Positions 17,225 through 28,486 of a stretch of DNA of 64,000 nucleotides are shown here, piece by piece. Source of the stretch: Archangiaceae bacterium (lineage in GTDB: Bacteria > Myxococcota > Myxococcia > Myxococcales > Myxococcaceae); assembly GCA_016714225.1 (NCBI GenBank), contig JADJNS010000012.1, positions 344,381 to 408,380 of the forward strand. The letters are read 5' to 3'. Within the stretch, counting starts at the first letter, position 1. Each line of letters opens with the position of its first letter. Below the pieces are notes generated by a model. The model worked only from the letters and a program-made list of their open reading frames with translations, did not search any database and was not told the DNA's origin. The position numbers were made by a program, and so were the translations under genes.

Positions 17225-17682
17225 ACCTGCCGCTGGGTGACGTGCTCGGGTTTCTGCGGCTGGTGTGGGCCGTCGACCACGGCCTGCAGCGGGTCAGCCA
17301 CCGCATGGAGCGCGAAAAGGGGGTCACCGCGCCCCAGCGCTTCGTGCTGCGCCTGCTCGGCCGGTTCCCTTCGGTGACCGCCAGCCAGCTCGCCAGCGCG
17401 CTCGACGTGCACCCCAGCACCATCACCGGCATCTTGAAGCGGCTCGAGCGCCGCAAGCTGGTCACCCGGCGGCGCGACCCCCACGATCGCCGGCGCACCT
17501 TTCTGGCGCTGACCGCCCGAGGTCGCGCGCTCGACGTCGAGCCCTCGGGCACGGTCGAGGGGGCGGTCGAAGAGGTTCTCTCTGCCCAGCCCGAGCACAA
17601 GGTGGCCATCGCCCGCGAAGTGCTCACCGCGCTCGCGGCCGAGCTCGCCAACCGCGGCCAGGCGCCGCGGGCCGAGCCGTAA
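17221..17682 (+). CDS. MarR-family transcriptional regulator
   Basis: A 153-residue winged-helix protein. The core VTASQLASALDVHPSTITGI is the helix-turn-helix, and LVTRRRDPHDRRRTFLALTA is the wing, both close to MarR/SlyA proteins. It is translated from a GTG that overlaps the otsB stop, so it is tied to trehalose synthesis and may regulate that operon or nearby genes. MarR proteins usually respond to small aromatic ligands; the ligand here is unknown. Confidence 0.87.
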   Translation: MNLPLGDVLGFLRLVWAVDHGLQRVSHRMEREKGVTAPQRFVLRLLGRFPSVTASQLASALDVHPSTITGILKRLERRKLVTRRRDPHDRRRTFLALTARGRALDVEPSGTVEGAVEEVLSAQPEHKVAIAREVLTALAAELANRGQAPRAEP

Positions 17683-17710
17683 CCCCGGCCACCCGATATA
17701 AGGGCCGGCG

Positions 17711-18622
17711 ATGCTCGCCGCCCTGTTCACCGTCTTGCTGACGGCCAGCCCCAAGGTGCTGGTGGTGAAGTCGCAAGATCTCGCCTCGTACGCCTCGGTG
17801 GTCGCTGGCTTCACCTCGGTGGTGCAGGGCGACGTTCAGCAGCTCACCCTCGACGACGGCGCCAAAGAGACCCTCGAGCGCACCTTCAAGAGCGCCGCCG
17901 ACACCCAGCCCGCGCTGGTGCTCGCCATCGGCCCGGCGGCTGCGGTCGGGGCGATGAACGCGTTCGACAAGGTGCCGGTCATCTTCGTGATGGTGCCGTA
18001 CTTCAAGCTCTACCGGCTCGAGCGGCAGAACATCACCGGCATCTCGCTCACCTCGGACTTGAGCCTCGAGCTGCAGGCGACCCGCTCGCTGCTCCCGTAC
18101 GTCAGGCGCATCGGCGTGGCCTTCGACCCCCGCTACTCGCGCGAGTTCATCGACGCCGCGACCTCGGCCGCGATGTCGAAGAACGTCGATCTCGTACCCC
18201 TCGAGGTCGACGCGCCCGACAAGGTGGTCAAGGTGCTCAAGGCCGCCAGGGGCAAGGTCGACGCGCTGATGATGATCGCCGACCGCACCGTAGGCAACGC
18301 GGCGGTGGTGCAGCGCACTCTCGCCTGGGCGCAGGAAGAGGGCGTGCCGGTGGTCGGCTTCGCTCCGGCCCAGGTGAAAGAAGGCGCGCTGTTCGCGCTG
18401 GCCCCCGCGGCGACCGGCCTGGGCCAGCAGGCGGGGCGGCTGGCCAACCGCATTCTTCACGAGAAGGTCGACCCGGGCGCGCTGGCGGTCTCGGCTCCCG
18501 AGGGCGTCGAGCTGCACGTGAACCTCGGCACCGCCCGGCGGCTGCCCGACGCGAAGGCCTTCGCGTTCGAGCTGATGGGCTTCGCGGCGAAGCAACAGAT
18601 CTCGGTGAGGGTGAACGAATGA
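17711..18622 (+). CDS. ABC transporter substrate-binding protein (TrpX/YtfQ-like)
   Basis: A 303-residue exported protein with a short signal (MLAALFTVLLTASP). The body has the two-lobed layout of the ABC_sub_bind family (PF04392): VLVVKSQDLASYASVVAGF, PVIFVMVPYFKLYRL, NITGISLTSDLSLELQ, and RIGVAFDPRYSREFI. That family often travels with a permease and ATPase for amino-acid-like ligands; none is next to it here, so it may be an orphan or act as a sensor. Its stop overlaps the purB start (ATGA). TATAAG lies 19 to 14 bases before the start and may be a -10 element. Confidence 0.75.
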   Translation: MLAALFTVLLTASPKVLVVKSQDLASYASVVAGFTSVVQGDVQQLTLDDGAKETLERTFKSAADTQPALVLAIGPAAAVGAMNAFDKVPVIFVMVPYFKLYRLERQNITGISLTSDLSLELQATRSLLPYVRRIGVAFDPRYSREFIDAATSAAMSKNVDLVPLEVDAPDKVVKVLKAARGKVDALMMIADRTVGNAAVVQRTLAWAQEEGVPVVGFAPAQVKEGALFALAPAATGLGQQAGRLANRILHEKVDPGALAVSAPEGVELHVNLGTARRLPDAKAFAFELMGFAAKQQISVRVNE

Positions 18623-19929
18623 TCCAGCGGTACTCCAGGCCCCAGATGGTCGCGCTGTGGACGAGCGAAGAGCGCCTTCGCCGCTGGCGAGACGTCGAGC
18701 TCGCCGCGCTCGACGGCATGGTGAAGGCAGGCATCGCTCCGGCCGAGGCGGCGACCGTGTGCCGCTCGAAGGCGGGTGACTTCAGCGCCGCCGACGTGGC
18801 CCGCATCGACGAGATCGAGAAGACCACCAAGCACGACGTGATCGCCTTTCTCACCTTCATGGAAGAGCGGGTGGGGCCACAGGCGCGCTGGCTGCACTTC
18901 GGCATGACCTCGAGCGACGTGCTCGACACCTCGCTGGCGCTCACCCTGCGCGACGCGGCGAAGCTGTTGCTCGAGGGGGTCGACAAGGTGATGGCCGCCG
19001 TCGAGAAGCGCGCCTTCGAGCACCAGCGCACGGTGATGGTGGGCCGCTCGCACGGCATTCACGCCGAGCCGATCTCGTTCGGGCACAAGCTGGCGATCTG
19101 GTTCGACGAGCTGAAGCGCAGCCGCGAGCGCCTGGTGCGCGCTCGCGACGCCATCTCGGTGGGCATGGTCTCGGGGGCGGTGGGCACCTTCGCGCACCTG
19201 CCCCCTGAGGTCGAAGCGCACGCCTGTGCGGCGCTGGGCTTGAAGAGCGACCCGGTGTCGAGCCAGGTCATTCAGCGCGACCGCCACGCCGAGTACTTCG
19301 GCGCGCTGGCCCTGCTGGCCACCAGCCTCGAGAAGTTCGCGGTCGAGATTCGCCACCTGCAGCGCACCGAGGTGCGCGAGGTGGAAGAGGCGTTCAGCGT
19401 GGGGCAGAAGGGCAGCAGCGCGATGCCGCACAAGCGCAACCCGATTCTGAGCGAGAACCTCACCGGGCTGGCGCGGCTGATGCGCGGCTACGCCCAGGCC
19501 GCGCTCGAAGACGTGCCGCTGTGGCACGAGCGCGACATCTCGCACAGCAGCGTCGAGCGGGTGATCGGCCCCGACGCCACGGTCACCCTCGACTTCATGC
19601 TGCACCGCTTCGCCGGGCTGATCGAGAACCTGCGCGTGTACCCCGAGAACATGGCGAAGAACCTGGCGCTGCTGGGCGGGGTGGTGAACAGCCAGCGCCT
19701 CTTGCTCGAGCTCGCCAAGAAGGGCGTCGACCGGCAGGCGGCGTACGTCATCGTGCAGCGCAACGCGATGAAGTTCTTCGAGCAGAACGTCGACTTCAAG
19801 ACCGCGCTGCTCGGCGACGCCGACCTGCTCGCGAAGATGAGCAAGGCCGAGGTCGAGGCGTGCTTCTCGCCCGACTACCACCTGCGCGCGGTCGACGAGA
19901 TCTTCAAGCGGGTGTTCGGGCGGGCATGA
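18619..19929 (+). CDS. purB: Adenylosuccinate lyase
   Basis: A 436-residue enzyme of the fumarase/aspartase superfamily that cleaves SAICAR and adenylosuccinate, releasing fumarate in purine synthesis. The signature loop GSSAMPHKRNPILSENLTG is intact and carries the catalytic Ser. Other family blocks are MTSSDVLDTSLALTL, VGRSHGIHAEPISFGHKLA and HSSVERVIGPDAT. The start MIQRYSRPQMVALWTSEER is typical. Another purine gene, purC, lies elsewhere in the window on the opposite strand. Confidence 0.96.
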   Translation: MIQRYSRPQMVALWTSEERLRRWRDVELAALDGMVKAGIAPAEAATVCRSKAGDFSAADVARIDEIEKTTKHDVIAFLTFMEERVGPQARWLHFGMTSSDVLDTSLALTLRDAAKLLLEGVDKVMAAVEKRAFEHQRTVMVGRSHGIHAEPISFGHKLAIWFDELKRSRERLVRARDAISVGMVSGAVGTFAHLPPEVEAHACAALGLKSDPVSSQVIQRDRHAEYFGALALLATSLEKFAVEIRHLQRTEVREVEEAFSVGQKGSSAMPHKRNPILSENLTGLARLMRGYAQAALEDVPLWHERDISHSSVERVIGPDATVTLDFMLHRFAGLIENLRVYPENMAKNLALLGGVVNSQRLLLELAKKGVDRQAAYVIVQRNAMKFFEQNVDFKTALLGDADLLAKMSKAEVEACFSPDYHLRAVDEIFKRVFGRA

Positions 19930-20279
19930 GCGGTACCCGGCTGGTGCAGCAGAACGAGGCCACGCCGTTTCCCTACGACGCGGCGAAAGAGGCGGTGCTC
20001 GCGCTGCCGAAGGTCGAGGTGCACCCGATGGAGCTGGGGCGCATGATCGAGGTCGGCAAGCGCATCGGCTGGTCGAAAGAGCTGCTCGACGGGCACGAGG
20101 CGCTGCGGGCCGGTGGGCGCTGCTTCACCTTCCGCCAGAACGTGCCGCCGTGGCTGCGCGGCACGTTCTACGAAGACAACGTCTTCTTCGAGTTCGCCAA
20201 CGAGCAGCAGGAGGCCGAGATGCGCCCCTTCATTCTCGAGCTCGCGACGCGCCTGCAGCTGAAGGTGCTCGAGTACTGA
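19926..20279 (+). CDS. Small conserved-type protein after purB
   Basis: A 117-residue soluble protein of unknown function. Its ATG overlaps the purB stop, so it should be co-translated with purB. Features seen are RMIEVGKRIGWSKELLDGHE and CFTFRQNVPPWLRGTFYEDN; there is no signal or membrane segment. The stop lies 7 bases from the convergent SOUL gene. Confidence 0.6.
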   Translation: MSGTRLVQQNEATPFPYDAAKEAVLALPKVEVHPMELGRMIEVGKRIGWSKELLDGHEALRAGGRCFTFRQNVPPWLRGTFYEDNVFFEFANEQQEAEMRPFILELATRLQLKVLEY

Positions 20280-20286
20280 CCTCGGG

Positions 20287-21036
20287 TCAGCGGTCGAGCT
20301 CGACCCACACCTCGTTGCGCCGCAAGAAGGGCAGGGTGGCCGGCGCGTCGTAGGTGGCGAGGCCGGGCGAACCCTTCGTCTTCCAGCCGCGGCCCTTCAC
20401 CTTCTCGAGCAGCTGGTGGCTCGCCTTGGTGAAGGCGTCTTCAGAAGGCGCGCCGCGGAACTTGAGCGTGGCCACGGTGCGCTCGGGCAGCTCGTTCAGC
20501 TCGACGTGGGTGTCGAGCGGCACCGGCAGCTCGTCGAGGGCCTTGCCGCGCGGCATCAAGAAGCTCACCGAGTGACCGGCGGCCTCGCGGCGCGTCAGCA
20601 CCGGGGTGAGCATGTGCAGCGACTCGCCGGGGTTCACGACCGTCTCGGCGGCATCACGCTCGCCGTGGCGCTGGTGATTCTGGCCCGAGATGAAGGCCGC
20701 CAGCTTGGTGAAGCCCTCGTGGAGCGCGAGATCGAACCCCTTGTGCACGTGGACCTGGGCCACTGCCACCTTCGGGTAGCGCCTCAGCTCGACCTCGCCG
20801 TGCCGCTCGAGCGACTCGTACGACGGCGTCGGGGTGATGAACCGCAGCACCTGCGAGCGCAACAGATTCAGCCCGGCGAACAGCCCGTTCTTGCTGAGGG
20901 CCAGCTTCTCGCCTTCGCTCCAGGTACGGGGCCACTCGGTGATGCGTGCCAACGCGCCGCGGAGCGGGACGAAGTTGCGCAGCGGCGTCGACTCGAAAAG
21001 CTCGAAGACATCGAGATTCCTGGTGATGGTGGTCAT
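20287..21036 (-). CDS. SOUL-family haem-binding protein
   Basis: About 249 residues. The pattern PSYESLERHGEVELRRYPKV followed by VAQVHVHKGFDLALHEGF and later LTRREAAGHSVSFLMPRG and LPERTVATLKFRGAPSEDAF is that of SOUL/HBP haem-binding proteins (PF04832). The ATG at MTTITRN has a GGTGG before it; two ATGs lie 3 and 6 codons further upstream. Family members bind haem or porphyrin in the cytoplasm or periplasm; no signal peptide is visible. It lies 47 bases downstream of the FHA activator gene and is probably in the same leftward operon. Confidence 0.8.
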   Translation of the reverse strand: MTTITRNLDVFELFESTPLRNFVPLRGALARITEWPRTWSEGEKLALSKNGLFAGLNLLRSQVLRFITPTPSYESLERHGEVELRRYPKVAVAQVHVHKGFDLALHEGFTKLAAFISGQNHQRHGERDAAETVVNPGESLHMLTPVLTRREAAGHSVSFLMPRGKALDELPVPLDTHVELNELPERTVATLKFRGAPSEDAFTKASHQLLEKVKGRGWKTKGSPGLATYDAPATLPFLRRNEVWVELDR

Positions 21037-21083
21037 GGCCACCATGAAAAGCATCGGCCGTGCCGCGCTGCGTCGAGGGGCCT

Positions 21084-22367
<1,284 letters not shown>

Positions 22368-22382
22368 AGTCGGGGAATCAAC

Positions 22383-23891
22383 CTACTGCAGGTTGACCTT
22401 CATCGACGTCTCTTTGCCCCGCACCACCTTCACCTTGCGCACCACCTGCTTGCCGGTGTCGGGGTTCTTGAGCAGCACCAGCGCCTCGCCCTCGTCGAGC
22501 GGCACCTTGTAGAGCGGGGTGTCGCCGATGGCCTTGCCCCGCACGCTCACCGTCGCCCACGGCTGCGCGTCGACGGTGAGGTAGCCGATGCGCGGCGCCG
22601 CGGCAGACGAAGGCAAAGGCTCGGGCCGGGCGCGCGGCGGCGTGACCCGCGTGCGCGGCGCCGGCTCGGCGCGCTCGGGCTGCGGCGCGGCCACCTCGGG
22701 CGGCGGGGTAGGCGGGGGCAGCGGCGGGGTCTCAGCAGGAGTCACCGGCGCCTCGACCACCGGCGCAGGGGCGGGCGCGCCGCGGCTGAACGCCCACCAG
22801 GCTCCCCCCGCGGTGACCGCCAGCACCGCGACTGCCGCCAGCGCGAGCGGCGCACGAGACCTTCGAGAAGCGGGCGCGTCGTCGAGCGAGACGGCGGTGC
22901 TGGCGGTGGCCTGCCGGGTGGCGCGGGTGTCGCTGCGCGCCAGCTGCGCGGTGCGCTGGGCCCGGCTCTCGAGCGACTTCACCTGCTCGGTGGCGACCCG
23001 CGCGACCAGCTCGCCCAGCTCGCGCTGCGCGCCCGGCCCGTAGGTGGTGGGTATCGCCTCGCGCAGCACCAGCGCGGTGGGCGCGCGGTCGAGCGGGTCG
23101 TTGGCGGCCCCCCAGCGCAGGGCCTGGTCGAGCGCGCCGGGCAGGTCTGCACGGCCCAGCGCCGGCAGGGCCTCGCTCATCACCGCGCGCATGGTGGCCG
23201 CGTCGGTGTCGCGCCGAAACGGAGAGCGCAAGGTGGCCGTCTGGAACACCGTCACCGCGGCCGAGAAGACGTCGGTCGAGCGGCTCGCCGCCTGGCCCTC
23301 GAACAGCTCGGGCGCCAGGTACGCCGGCTTGCCCTTCACCGAGCCGGTGCGGGTGCTGCCGCGGGTGTCTTGCGCGCGCGCGATGCCGAAGTCGCACAGC
23401 TTCACCTCGCCCGTCACCGAGACCAGCACGTTGTGCGGCGAGACGTCGCGGTGCACCAGGCCTACCGGCTTGCCGTCTTTGTCGGCCAGCGCGTGCGCGT
23501 GGTGCAGCCCGTCGAGCAGCCCGTGGGCGATGAAGGTGACCAGCGGCGCCGGCACGTGCTCGCCCACCGCCTGCAGCTTCTCGAGCAGCCCCATCAGCGA
23601 GATGCCGCGCACCAGCTCCATCGCGATGTAGTAGCGGCCGTCTTCCTGCCCCACGTCGAAGATCTGCACCACGTTGGGGTGCGAGAGCCGCGACGCGACG
23701 CGCGCCTCGTTGAGGAACTCGGCCACCGCCCCCGGGTCTTCGCTCAGGTGCGGCAACAGCAGCTTCACCGCCAGCGGCTTCTCGAAGTCGCCCAGGCCGC
23801 GCTGCACCGCCACGTAGACCTCGCCCATGCCGCCGATGGCCAGGCGCTCACCGAGCAGGTAGCGGCCCAGGGGTGTGCCCGCCGCACCCAT
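22383..23891 (-). CDS. Membrane Ser/Thr protein kinase with PEGA domain
   Basis: A 502-residue protein. The kinase domain (about 8-270) has GERLAIGGMGEVYVAVQ, AVKLLLP, the active loop HRDVSPHNVLV, CDFGIAR and KPAYLAPELFEG, so all catalytic residues are present. A basic, Ser-rich linker leads to one membrane segment (about 335-360, PLALAAVAVLAVTAGGAWWA), a long Pro-rich stretch and a C-terminal PEGA domain (GYLTVDAQPWATVSVRGKAI), which lies outside the membrane and may bind cell-wall material. Its ATG overlaps the stop of the upstream membrane-protein gene (TGATG), and the FHA activator follows, suggesting a kinase-to-regulator chain. Confidence 0.92.
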   Translation of the reverse strand: MGAAGTPLGRYLLGERLAIGGMGEVYVAVQRGLGDFEKPLAVKLLLPHLSEDPGAVAEFLNEARVASRLSHPNVVQIFDVGQEDGRYYIAMELVRGISLMGLLEKLQAVGEHVPAPLVTFIAHGLLDGLHHAHALADKDGKPVGLVHRDVSPHNVLVSVTGEVKLCDFGIARAQDTRGSTRTGSVKGKPAYLAPELFEGQAASRSTDVFSAAVTVFQTATLRSPFRRDTDAATMRAVMSEALPALGRADLPGALDQALRWGAANDPLDRAPTALVLREAIPTTYGPGAQRELGELVARVATEQVKSLESRAQRTAQLARSDTRATRQATASTAVSLDDAPASRRSRAPLALAAVAVLAVTAGGAWWAFSRGAPAPAPVVEAPVTPAETPPLPPPTPPPEVAAPQPERAEPAPRTRVTPPRARPEPLPSSAAAPRIGYLTVDAQPWATVSVRGKAIGDTPLYKVPLDEGEALVLLKNPDTGKQVVRKVKVVRGKETSMKVNLQ

Positions 23892-24715
23892 CACCAGCTC
23901 GCGATCAAGATGCCGGTGAGAATGCCCAGCGCCAGCGCCACGCCGAAGCCGGCATACGCGCCGGCCAGCTTGCCCCGCGCCGAGCCGTCGAGCCGCATGG
24001 TGGTGGCCGCGTCGGTGTCGGGCTTCACCGACTGGTAGTCGCTGTACGCCAGCAGCGCCAGGGCGGTGCCGCCGCCCAGCGCGCCCACCGCCAGCACCCC
24101 GGTCAGCACCGCCGGCCAGCGCTTCGGGCCCTGGGGTACCTCCGGCGCGGCGATGACCAGCGGCTGCTGCTCGACGACGGTCAGCGTCCACTCGAGCGTC
24201 GCCACCCCCTTGCCGTCGACGTCGAACGCCTTCATCACGCTGGTGCCGGGCGGCAGCGCGCCGGCGAAGTGCCGCGCGTCGGGCAGGGCCTGCGCCCCCA
24301 GGGTCACCGAGGCCACCTTGTTCCACGGGTCCACCAGGTCGGCCTCGTAGCGCCCCGGCGCCGCCGGCCGCCGCTCGAGCTTCACGAAGCCGTCGGGGTA
24401 CACGCTCTTCTTCGCCCGGGTGAACACCTCGCGAATCTTCGGCGAGGCGCCCGCCGGGTCGGGGGCGTGCGGCTGCTTGGAGAGCAGCTCGGCCCAGGTG
24501 CGCTCGGCGTCGGCGGCGCGGCCCTGGGCGATCAGCGCGCGCGCCAGCAGGTCGGCGATCTGCGCCTGCTCTTCGGGGGTGTTGGTGGGCGACTGTGCGG
24601 CGACCTTCAGCCGCGCCTCGGCCTCGGGGTACTTGAGCTGCTCGTACAGCCGCTTGCCCTCGTCGAGGTGGGGGTTCGCCGACAGCGCGAGCAGAATGAT
24701 CCACGTCCACCCCAT
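23891..24715 (-). CDS. Membrane protein with TPR-like repeats, kinase partner
   Basis: A 274-residue protein starting with a signal-like hydrophobic stretch (MGWTWIILLALSANPHLDEG). Residues 20-85 look like one or two TPR-type helical hairpins (LYEQLKYPEAEARLKVAAQS, IADLLARALIAQGRAADAER). A beta-rich middle part (about 100-165) and two C-terminal membrane segments (AVLTGVLAVGALGGGTALAL; AGFGVALALGILTGILIASW) follow. No catalytic motif is seen. It is the first gene of the leftward kinase/activator operon and only 26 bases from the divergent kelch lipoprotein start, so promoters must overlap the coding starts. Confidence 0.7.
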   Translation of the reverse strand: MGWTWIILLALSANPHLDEGKRLYEQLKYPEAEARLKVAAQSPTNTPEEQAQIADLLARALIAQGRAADAERTWAELLSKQPHAPDPAGASPKIREVFTRAKKSVYPDGFVKLERRPAAPGRYEADLVDPWNKVASVTLGAQALPDARHFAGALPPGTSVMKAFDVDGKGVATLEWTLTVVEQQPLVIAAPEVPQGPKRWPAVLTGVLAVGALGGGTALALLAYSDYQSVKPDTDAATTMRLDGSARGKLAGAYAGFGVALALGILTGILIASW

Positions 24716-24741
24716 GGGGGCCTTGAGTGTACCATTCAGGC

Positions 24742-27700
24742 GTGTTCACCCGTGGGCTCGCGTGCGTGCTGCTGCTCTCGGGCTGCTTCGACCTTCACCT
24801 GCTCGACGGCCGCGCCTGCAGCAGCGACTCCGACTGCGGCAACGCGAGGGTCTGCCACCGCGGGGTGTGCACCATGGGCGGCTCGTTCGTCGACGTGCCG
24901 GTGCCGCTCGACCAGCTGAGCAGCGAGGGCGGCGCGGCCCTGGGCCTGAGCGTCACGCGAGACCCGACCCGGCCCTCGCTCACCGCGTTCACCGCCGGCC
25001 CCGCGCTGCCTGGCCCCCGAACCGGCAGTGCCGCCGCGCAGGGCCTGCTGCTCTCGGGCACCGGCACCGCCGAGGTGCTTGGCCCCTTTGGGCCGACCAC
25101 TCCGCTTCCTTCCGCGCGCTCGCAGCACGCCGCCACCGCCGCCGGCGGCAAGCTGTTCGTGCTCGGCGGCCTGGGCGCCGACGGCACGACGCTGCTCGCC
25201 GAGGTCTTGAGCGCGCCGCTCTCGGGCGACGGAGGCGTCGGCCCGTGGAGCACCGAGACGCCCCTGCCTGCCGCGCGCGCCGGGCTCACCGCCTTCGCCG
25301 CGGGCGGCTTCGTCTACGCCGTGGGCGGCGAGGCCGCCACCGGCCTGCTCGACGAGGTGCTGGCGGCGCCCCTGAGCGGCGCCGGAGCGCTCGGCGCGTG
25401 GAAGGTGGTGGCCCGCCTGCCCGAGGGCCGCGCCCGCGCCGGCGGCGCCTCGTTCGACGGGCGGCTCTATCTCGCCGGCGGCAGCTGCTCGGGCACCTGC
25501 GCCCCGCTGCGGGCCGCGCTGCTCTCCGACGGCGGGTGGGCGCGTTCGAGGTGCTGCCCCCGCTTTCCGAGCGCGAGAGCCCCTCCGTAGTGATCGCCGG
25601 CGGCTCGCTGCTCGTGCTCGGTGGCCGGCGCGGCACCGGGCAGCTGCTCAGCGACGCGTTCAGCCTGCCGCTGGGCGAGGCCGCGCCGTGGCAGGCGCTG
25701 CCCCGCCTGCCGCACGCGCTCGCCGGCGCCGCCGCGCTCGAGAAGAACGGCACGGTCGAGCTGTTCGGTGGCCGCGGTGCCGACGGCGGCGTCACCGCCG
25801 AGCACTGGGTGGCCAGCACGACCCTCGCCGGCGCCGAGCCGTTCGCCGACGCGCCGTCGCTGCCCGACGTCAACGAGGGCGGCCGCATGGTCGCGTGGCA
25901 GGGCGCGCTCTACGCCATCGGCGGCACCCCCCGCGACATGGTGATGGACGCCATCTGGCGCTCGGCCGCTGGCCGACGGCGGCTTCAGCCCCTGGGCGCT
26001 CGCGGGCCGGCTGGCCGTGCCGCGCGGTCAGGTCGGCGCCGCCGCCTGGGGCGGTCACCTCTACGTGGTCGCGGGCTGCGGGGTGCAGGGCGCCGGCGAC
26101 TGCCTCTCGGTCGGCGATCTCTCGGTGGGCGACTTCTTTCCCGACGGCGGGGTGGGCAACTTTCGCAGCGCGGGCAGCCTGCCCGGCAGCGGCGAAGCCG
26201 CCGAGCTCGCAGTGGTGGTCGTCAATGGCACGCTGCTCGTCACCGGCGGCATCATCGGCTACGGCCCCGCGCGCAAAGACGTGCTGCGCGCGCGCCTCGA
26301 CCCGGTCACCGGCATGCCCTCAGCGCTCACCGCGACCACCGCGCTGCCCGAGACGCCCGGCCTGCTCGGCCACGCGCTGCTCGCCCACCGCGGCTTCCTC
26401 TACACGGTGGGCGGGCAGACCAACACCGAGTACGGCCCGTACTCCGACCGCGTGCTCGCCGCGCGGCTCTCGAGCGACGGCACGGTGGGCGCGTGGAGCA
26501 CCGTCGCGAGGCTGCCCGAGGCGCGCGGCAGCGTGAGCGCGGTGCTCTTCGACGACACGATCTACGCGGTCATGGGCTGCAACGAGACCACCAGCTCGTA
26601 CTGCGGCACCTTCGTGCGCGCGATGGTCGCCGCCCCGGTGCTCGACGACGGCGGGGTGGGGCCCTTCACCCCCGTCACCAACCACCCCAACCCGCGCCGC
26701 AACGCCGCCGTCGCGGTGCTGGGCGGCAGGCTGGTCACCGCGGGCGGCTACGACGGCAACCCCGAAGACTTCGTCGAGGCTTCGACGCTGTACGGCCGCG
26801 GTCGCCTCGGCGCCGCCTCGCTGCTGCCGCCGGCCCCGGCCGGCAAGGTGGCCTTCGCCTCGGCCGCGGGGCACCTCTACGCGTTCGGCGCCGACGGCTC
26901 GGTGCACACCGCGCTGCCCGGCGGCGCGTGGGAAGCGGTGACGTCGCTGCCTGAGGTCGCTGCGGCCTCGTCGTCGAACGGGGTGCTCTACGCGGTGAGC
27001 AGCACCCAGCTCTACCGCTCGGGCGCGCCCGACGTCTCGTGGGCCGCAGGCGCACCGCTGCCGCGCACCGTCGTCAAGCCCGCGCTCGCCGGGCCCTACC
27101 TCGCCGACGGCACCGACGTGTTCGCGAACCTCGGCGGCGCCTGGCAGACCGCGCCCGCGCTGCCGTGCGGCGCCGAAGCGCTGGCGCTCGCAGGTCAGCT
27201 GCTCTTCGCGTTCTGCGGCGACACCGGCGACGTGTTGGTCTCGTCGCTCGCCATCAGCGGCGCGCCTGGAGACTGGCGCCGCGCTGAAGGCCTGCCTGGC
27301 CCGCGCCACGGCTTCGGCGTCACCTTCAGCGACGGGGTGCTCTACGTCGCCGGTGGCGAAGCAGTCGACGTGCTGGCCTCGGTGGTGCACTCCGACGGCA
27401 CGCTCGGCCCCTGGGCCATCGCGACCACGCTCGGCGGCCCGCGCGCGCCCAGCAGCCTGCTCTCGGTGGGCGGCCGGCTGGTGAGCTCGAGCGCGGCCGA
27501 GCTCGTCGCCTGGCCGAAGTGGACGGCGCCTTCGCGCGGAGTCGTCTCGGCGCGCGTCGACCTGGGGAGCGGCGTCAACCTCATCGAAGGCCTCACCCTG
27601 CAGGGCTCGGGCGAGGTCGAGGTCGACCTGCGCCTCGCCAAAGACGACGGCGCCTTCGGCGAGTGGGTGCCGCTCGGCCGAACCCGCCTGGGCTCCGAGC

Positions 27701-27795
27701 TCGTCATCGGCAAGAGCGCCCACTTCGTGTGGCTGCGCATCACGCTGCTCGACGACGCCCGCATCACCTCGGGCATCATCTCGACCCGGCTCTGA
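24742..27795 (+). CDS. Kelch-repeat lipoprotein, two frameshifts
   Basis: Translated from GTG: FTRGLACVLLLSGCFD gives a signal and lipobox, followed by a Cys-rich patch (RACSSDSDCGNARVCHRGVC). The rest, about 990 residues, is a long series of kelch-like blades of the form LPAARAGLTAFAAGGFVYAV followed by GGE, LPEGRARAGGASFDGRLYLA, and LPEARGSVSAVLFDDTIYAV, with DGGVGPW-type linkers. The frame breaks twice. Near 25534-25536 one G is missing from a G-run: restoring it gives DGGVGAFEVLPPL. Near 25965-25970 the frame must shift from IWRSAAG to LADGGFSPWALAG. Protein content is preserved on both sides, so these look like sequence errors. Kelch propellers bind proteins or sugars; this would be a surface or periplasmic lipoprotein. 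Confidence 0.78.
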
Positions 27796-27797
27796 CC

Positions 27798-28397
27798 ATG
27801 AACGAAAGCAACGCGCTCGTCGCGCAGCACACCGTCGCGCTGCCCGCGCTCACCTTCGAGCAGGCGGTGCGGCTGCTCGAGGCCTTCAACACCGCCCACC
27901 TCGCCACTCCGCCCGCCCAGCTGCCAAAGCTCGTGGCGCAAGACAGCCGGCTGCAAGACGCCGCGCTGGCGTTCTTCATCTACCGCTTCACCGCCGCGTC
28001 TCCCCAGCTGCCCGACCCCGGGCACAGCCTCAAGCTCGCGGCCGACGTCGCGGGCGGAGCGCTGCGGTTCGGCGACGACGCGCACAAGCAGGCGCTGCTC
28101 GAGCAGGTGGTGTTCAACGTCGCGCACCCCGCGGGGCATCAGGCGCTGTCGGCGGTGGTGAGAAGCGCGCTGCCCGCGGCAGAGGTCGAGCGCGCGCTGC
28201 TGGCGCACGCCGCTTCGGCGAACGAGCTTCACCTTCACAACGCGCTCGAGCTGCCCAAGTGGCTCTTCGGGCCGAGGTACCCGCTCAGCCAGAGCGGCCG
28301 GCTGCAGCTGCAGCAGCGGGTCGAGGGCCTCAAGGGCAAGCCGGGGTTGAACGCCGTGCTGCAGCAGGCGGTGACGTCGTTTCGGCTGCCCGACTAA
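27798..28397 (+). CDS. Small protein, paralog 1 flanking a toxin-like gene
   Basis: A 199-residue soluble protein with no known domain that I recognise. It is clearly a paralog of the protein encoded 3.1 kb downstream: both share EQVVFNVAHPAGHQAL, VERALL.HA, LHLHNALELP.W and FRLP at the end, roughly half the residues overall. The N-terminus of each holds a helix with VRLLEAFNTAHLAT or VDLLEDFNTANLET. The pair brackets the polymorphic-toxin-like gene, which suggests immunity, chaperone or adaptor roles. It starts two bases after the kelch lipoprotein stop. Confidence 0.65.
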   Translation: MNESNALVAQHTVALPALTFEQAVRLLEAFNTAHLATPPAQLPKLVAQDSRLQDAALAFFIYRFTAASPQLPDPGHSLKLAADVAGGALRFGDDAHKQALLEQVVFNVAHPAGHQALSAVVRSALPAAEVERALLAHAASANELHLHNALELPKWLFGPRYPLSQSGRLQLQQRVEGLKGKPGLNAVLQQAVTSFRLPD

Positions 28398-28486
28398 AGG
28401 TTGCTTGCGCAGCATTGCGCTGACTTTGTCAGCCGCCTTGCAGCTGACCGCCGGTTACCGCCTCGGTGGCGTGACGTACCGGTGTC

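Noticed and set aside
22383..24749. The PEGA kinase frame is open far upstream, which would give a 788-residue protein
   Set aside because: The added part is antisense-like low-complexity sequence over a well-formed membrane-protein gene; the kinase start at 23891 fits the family and the TGATG overlap.
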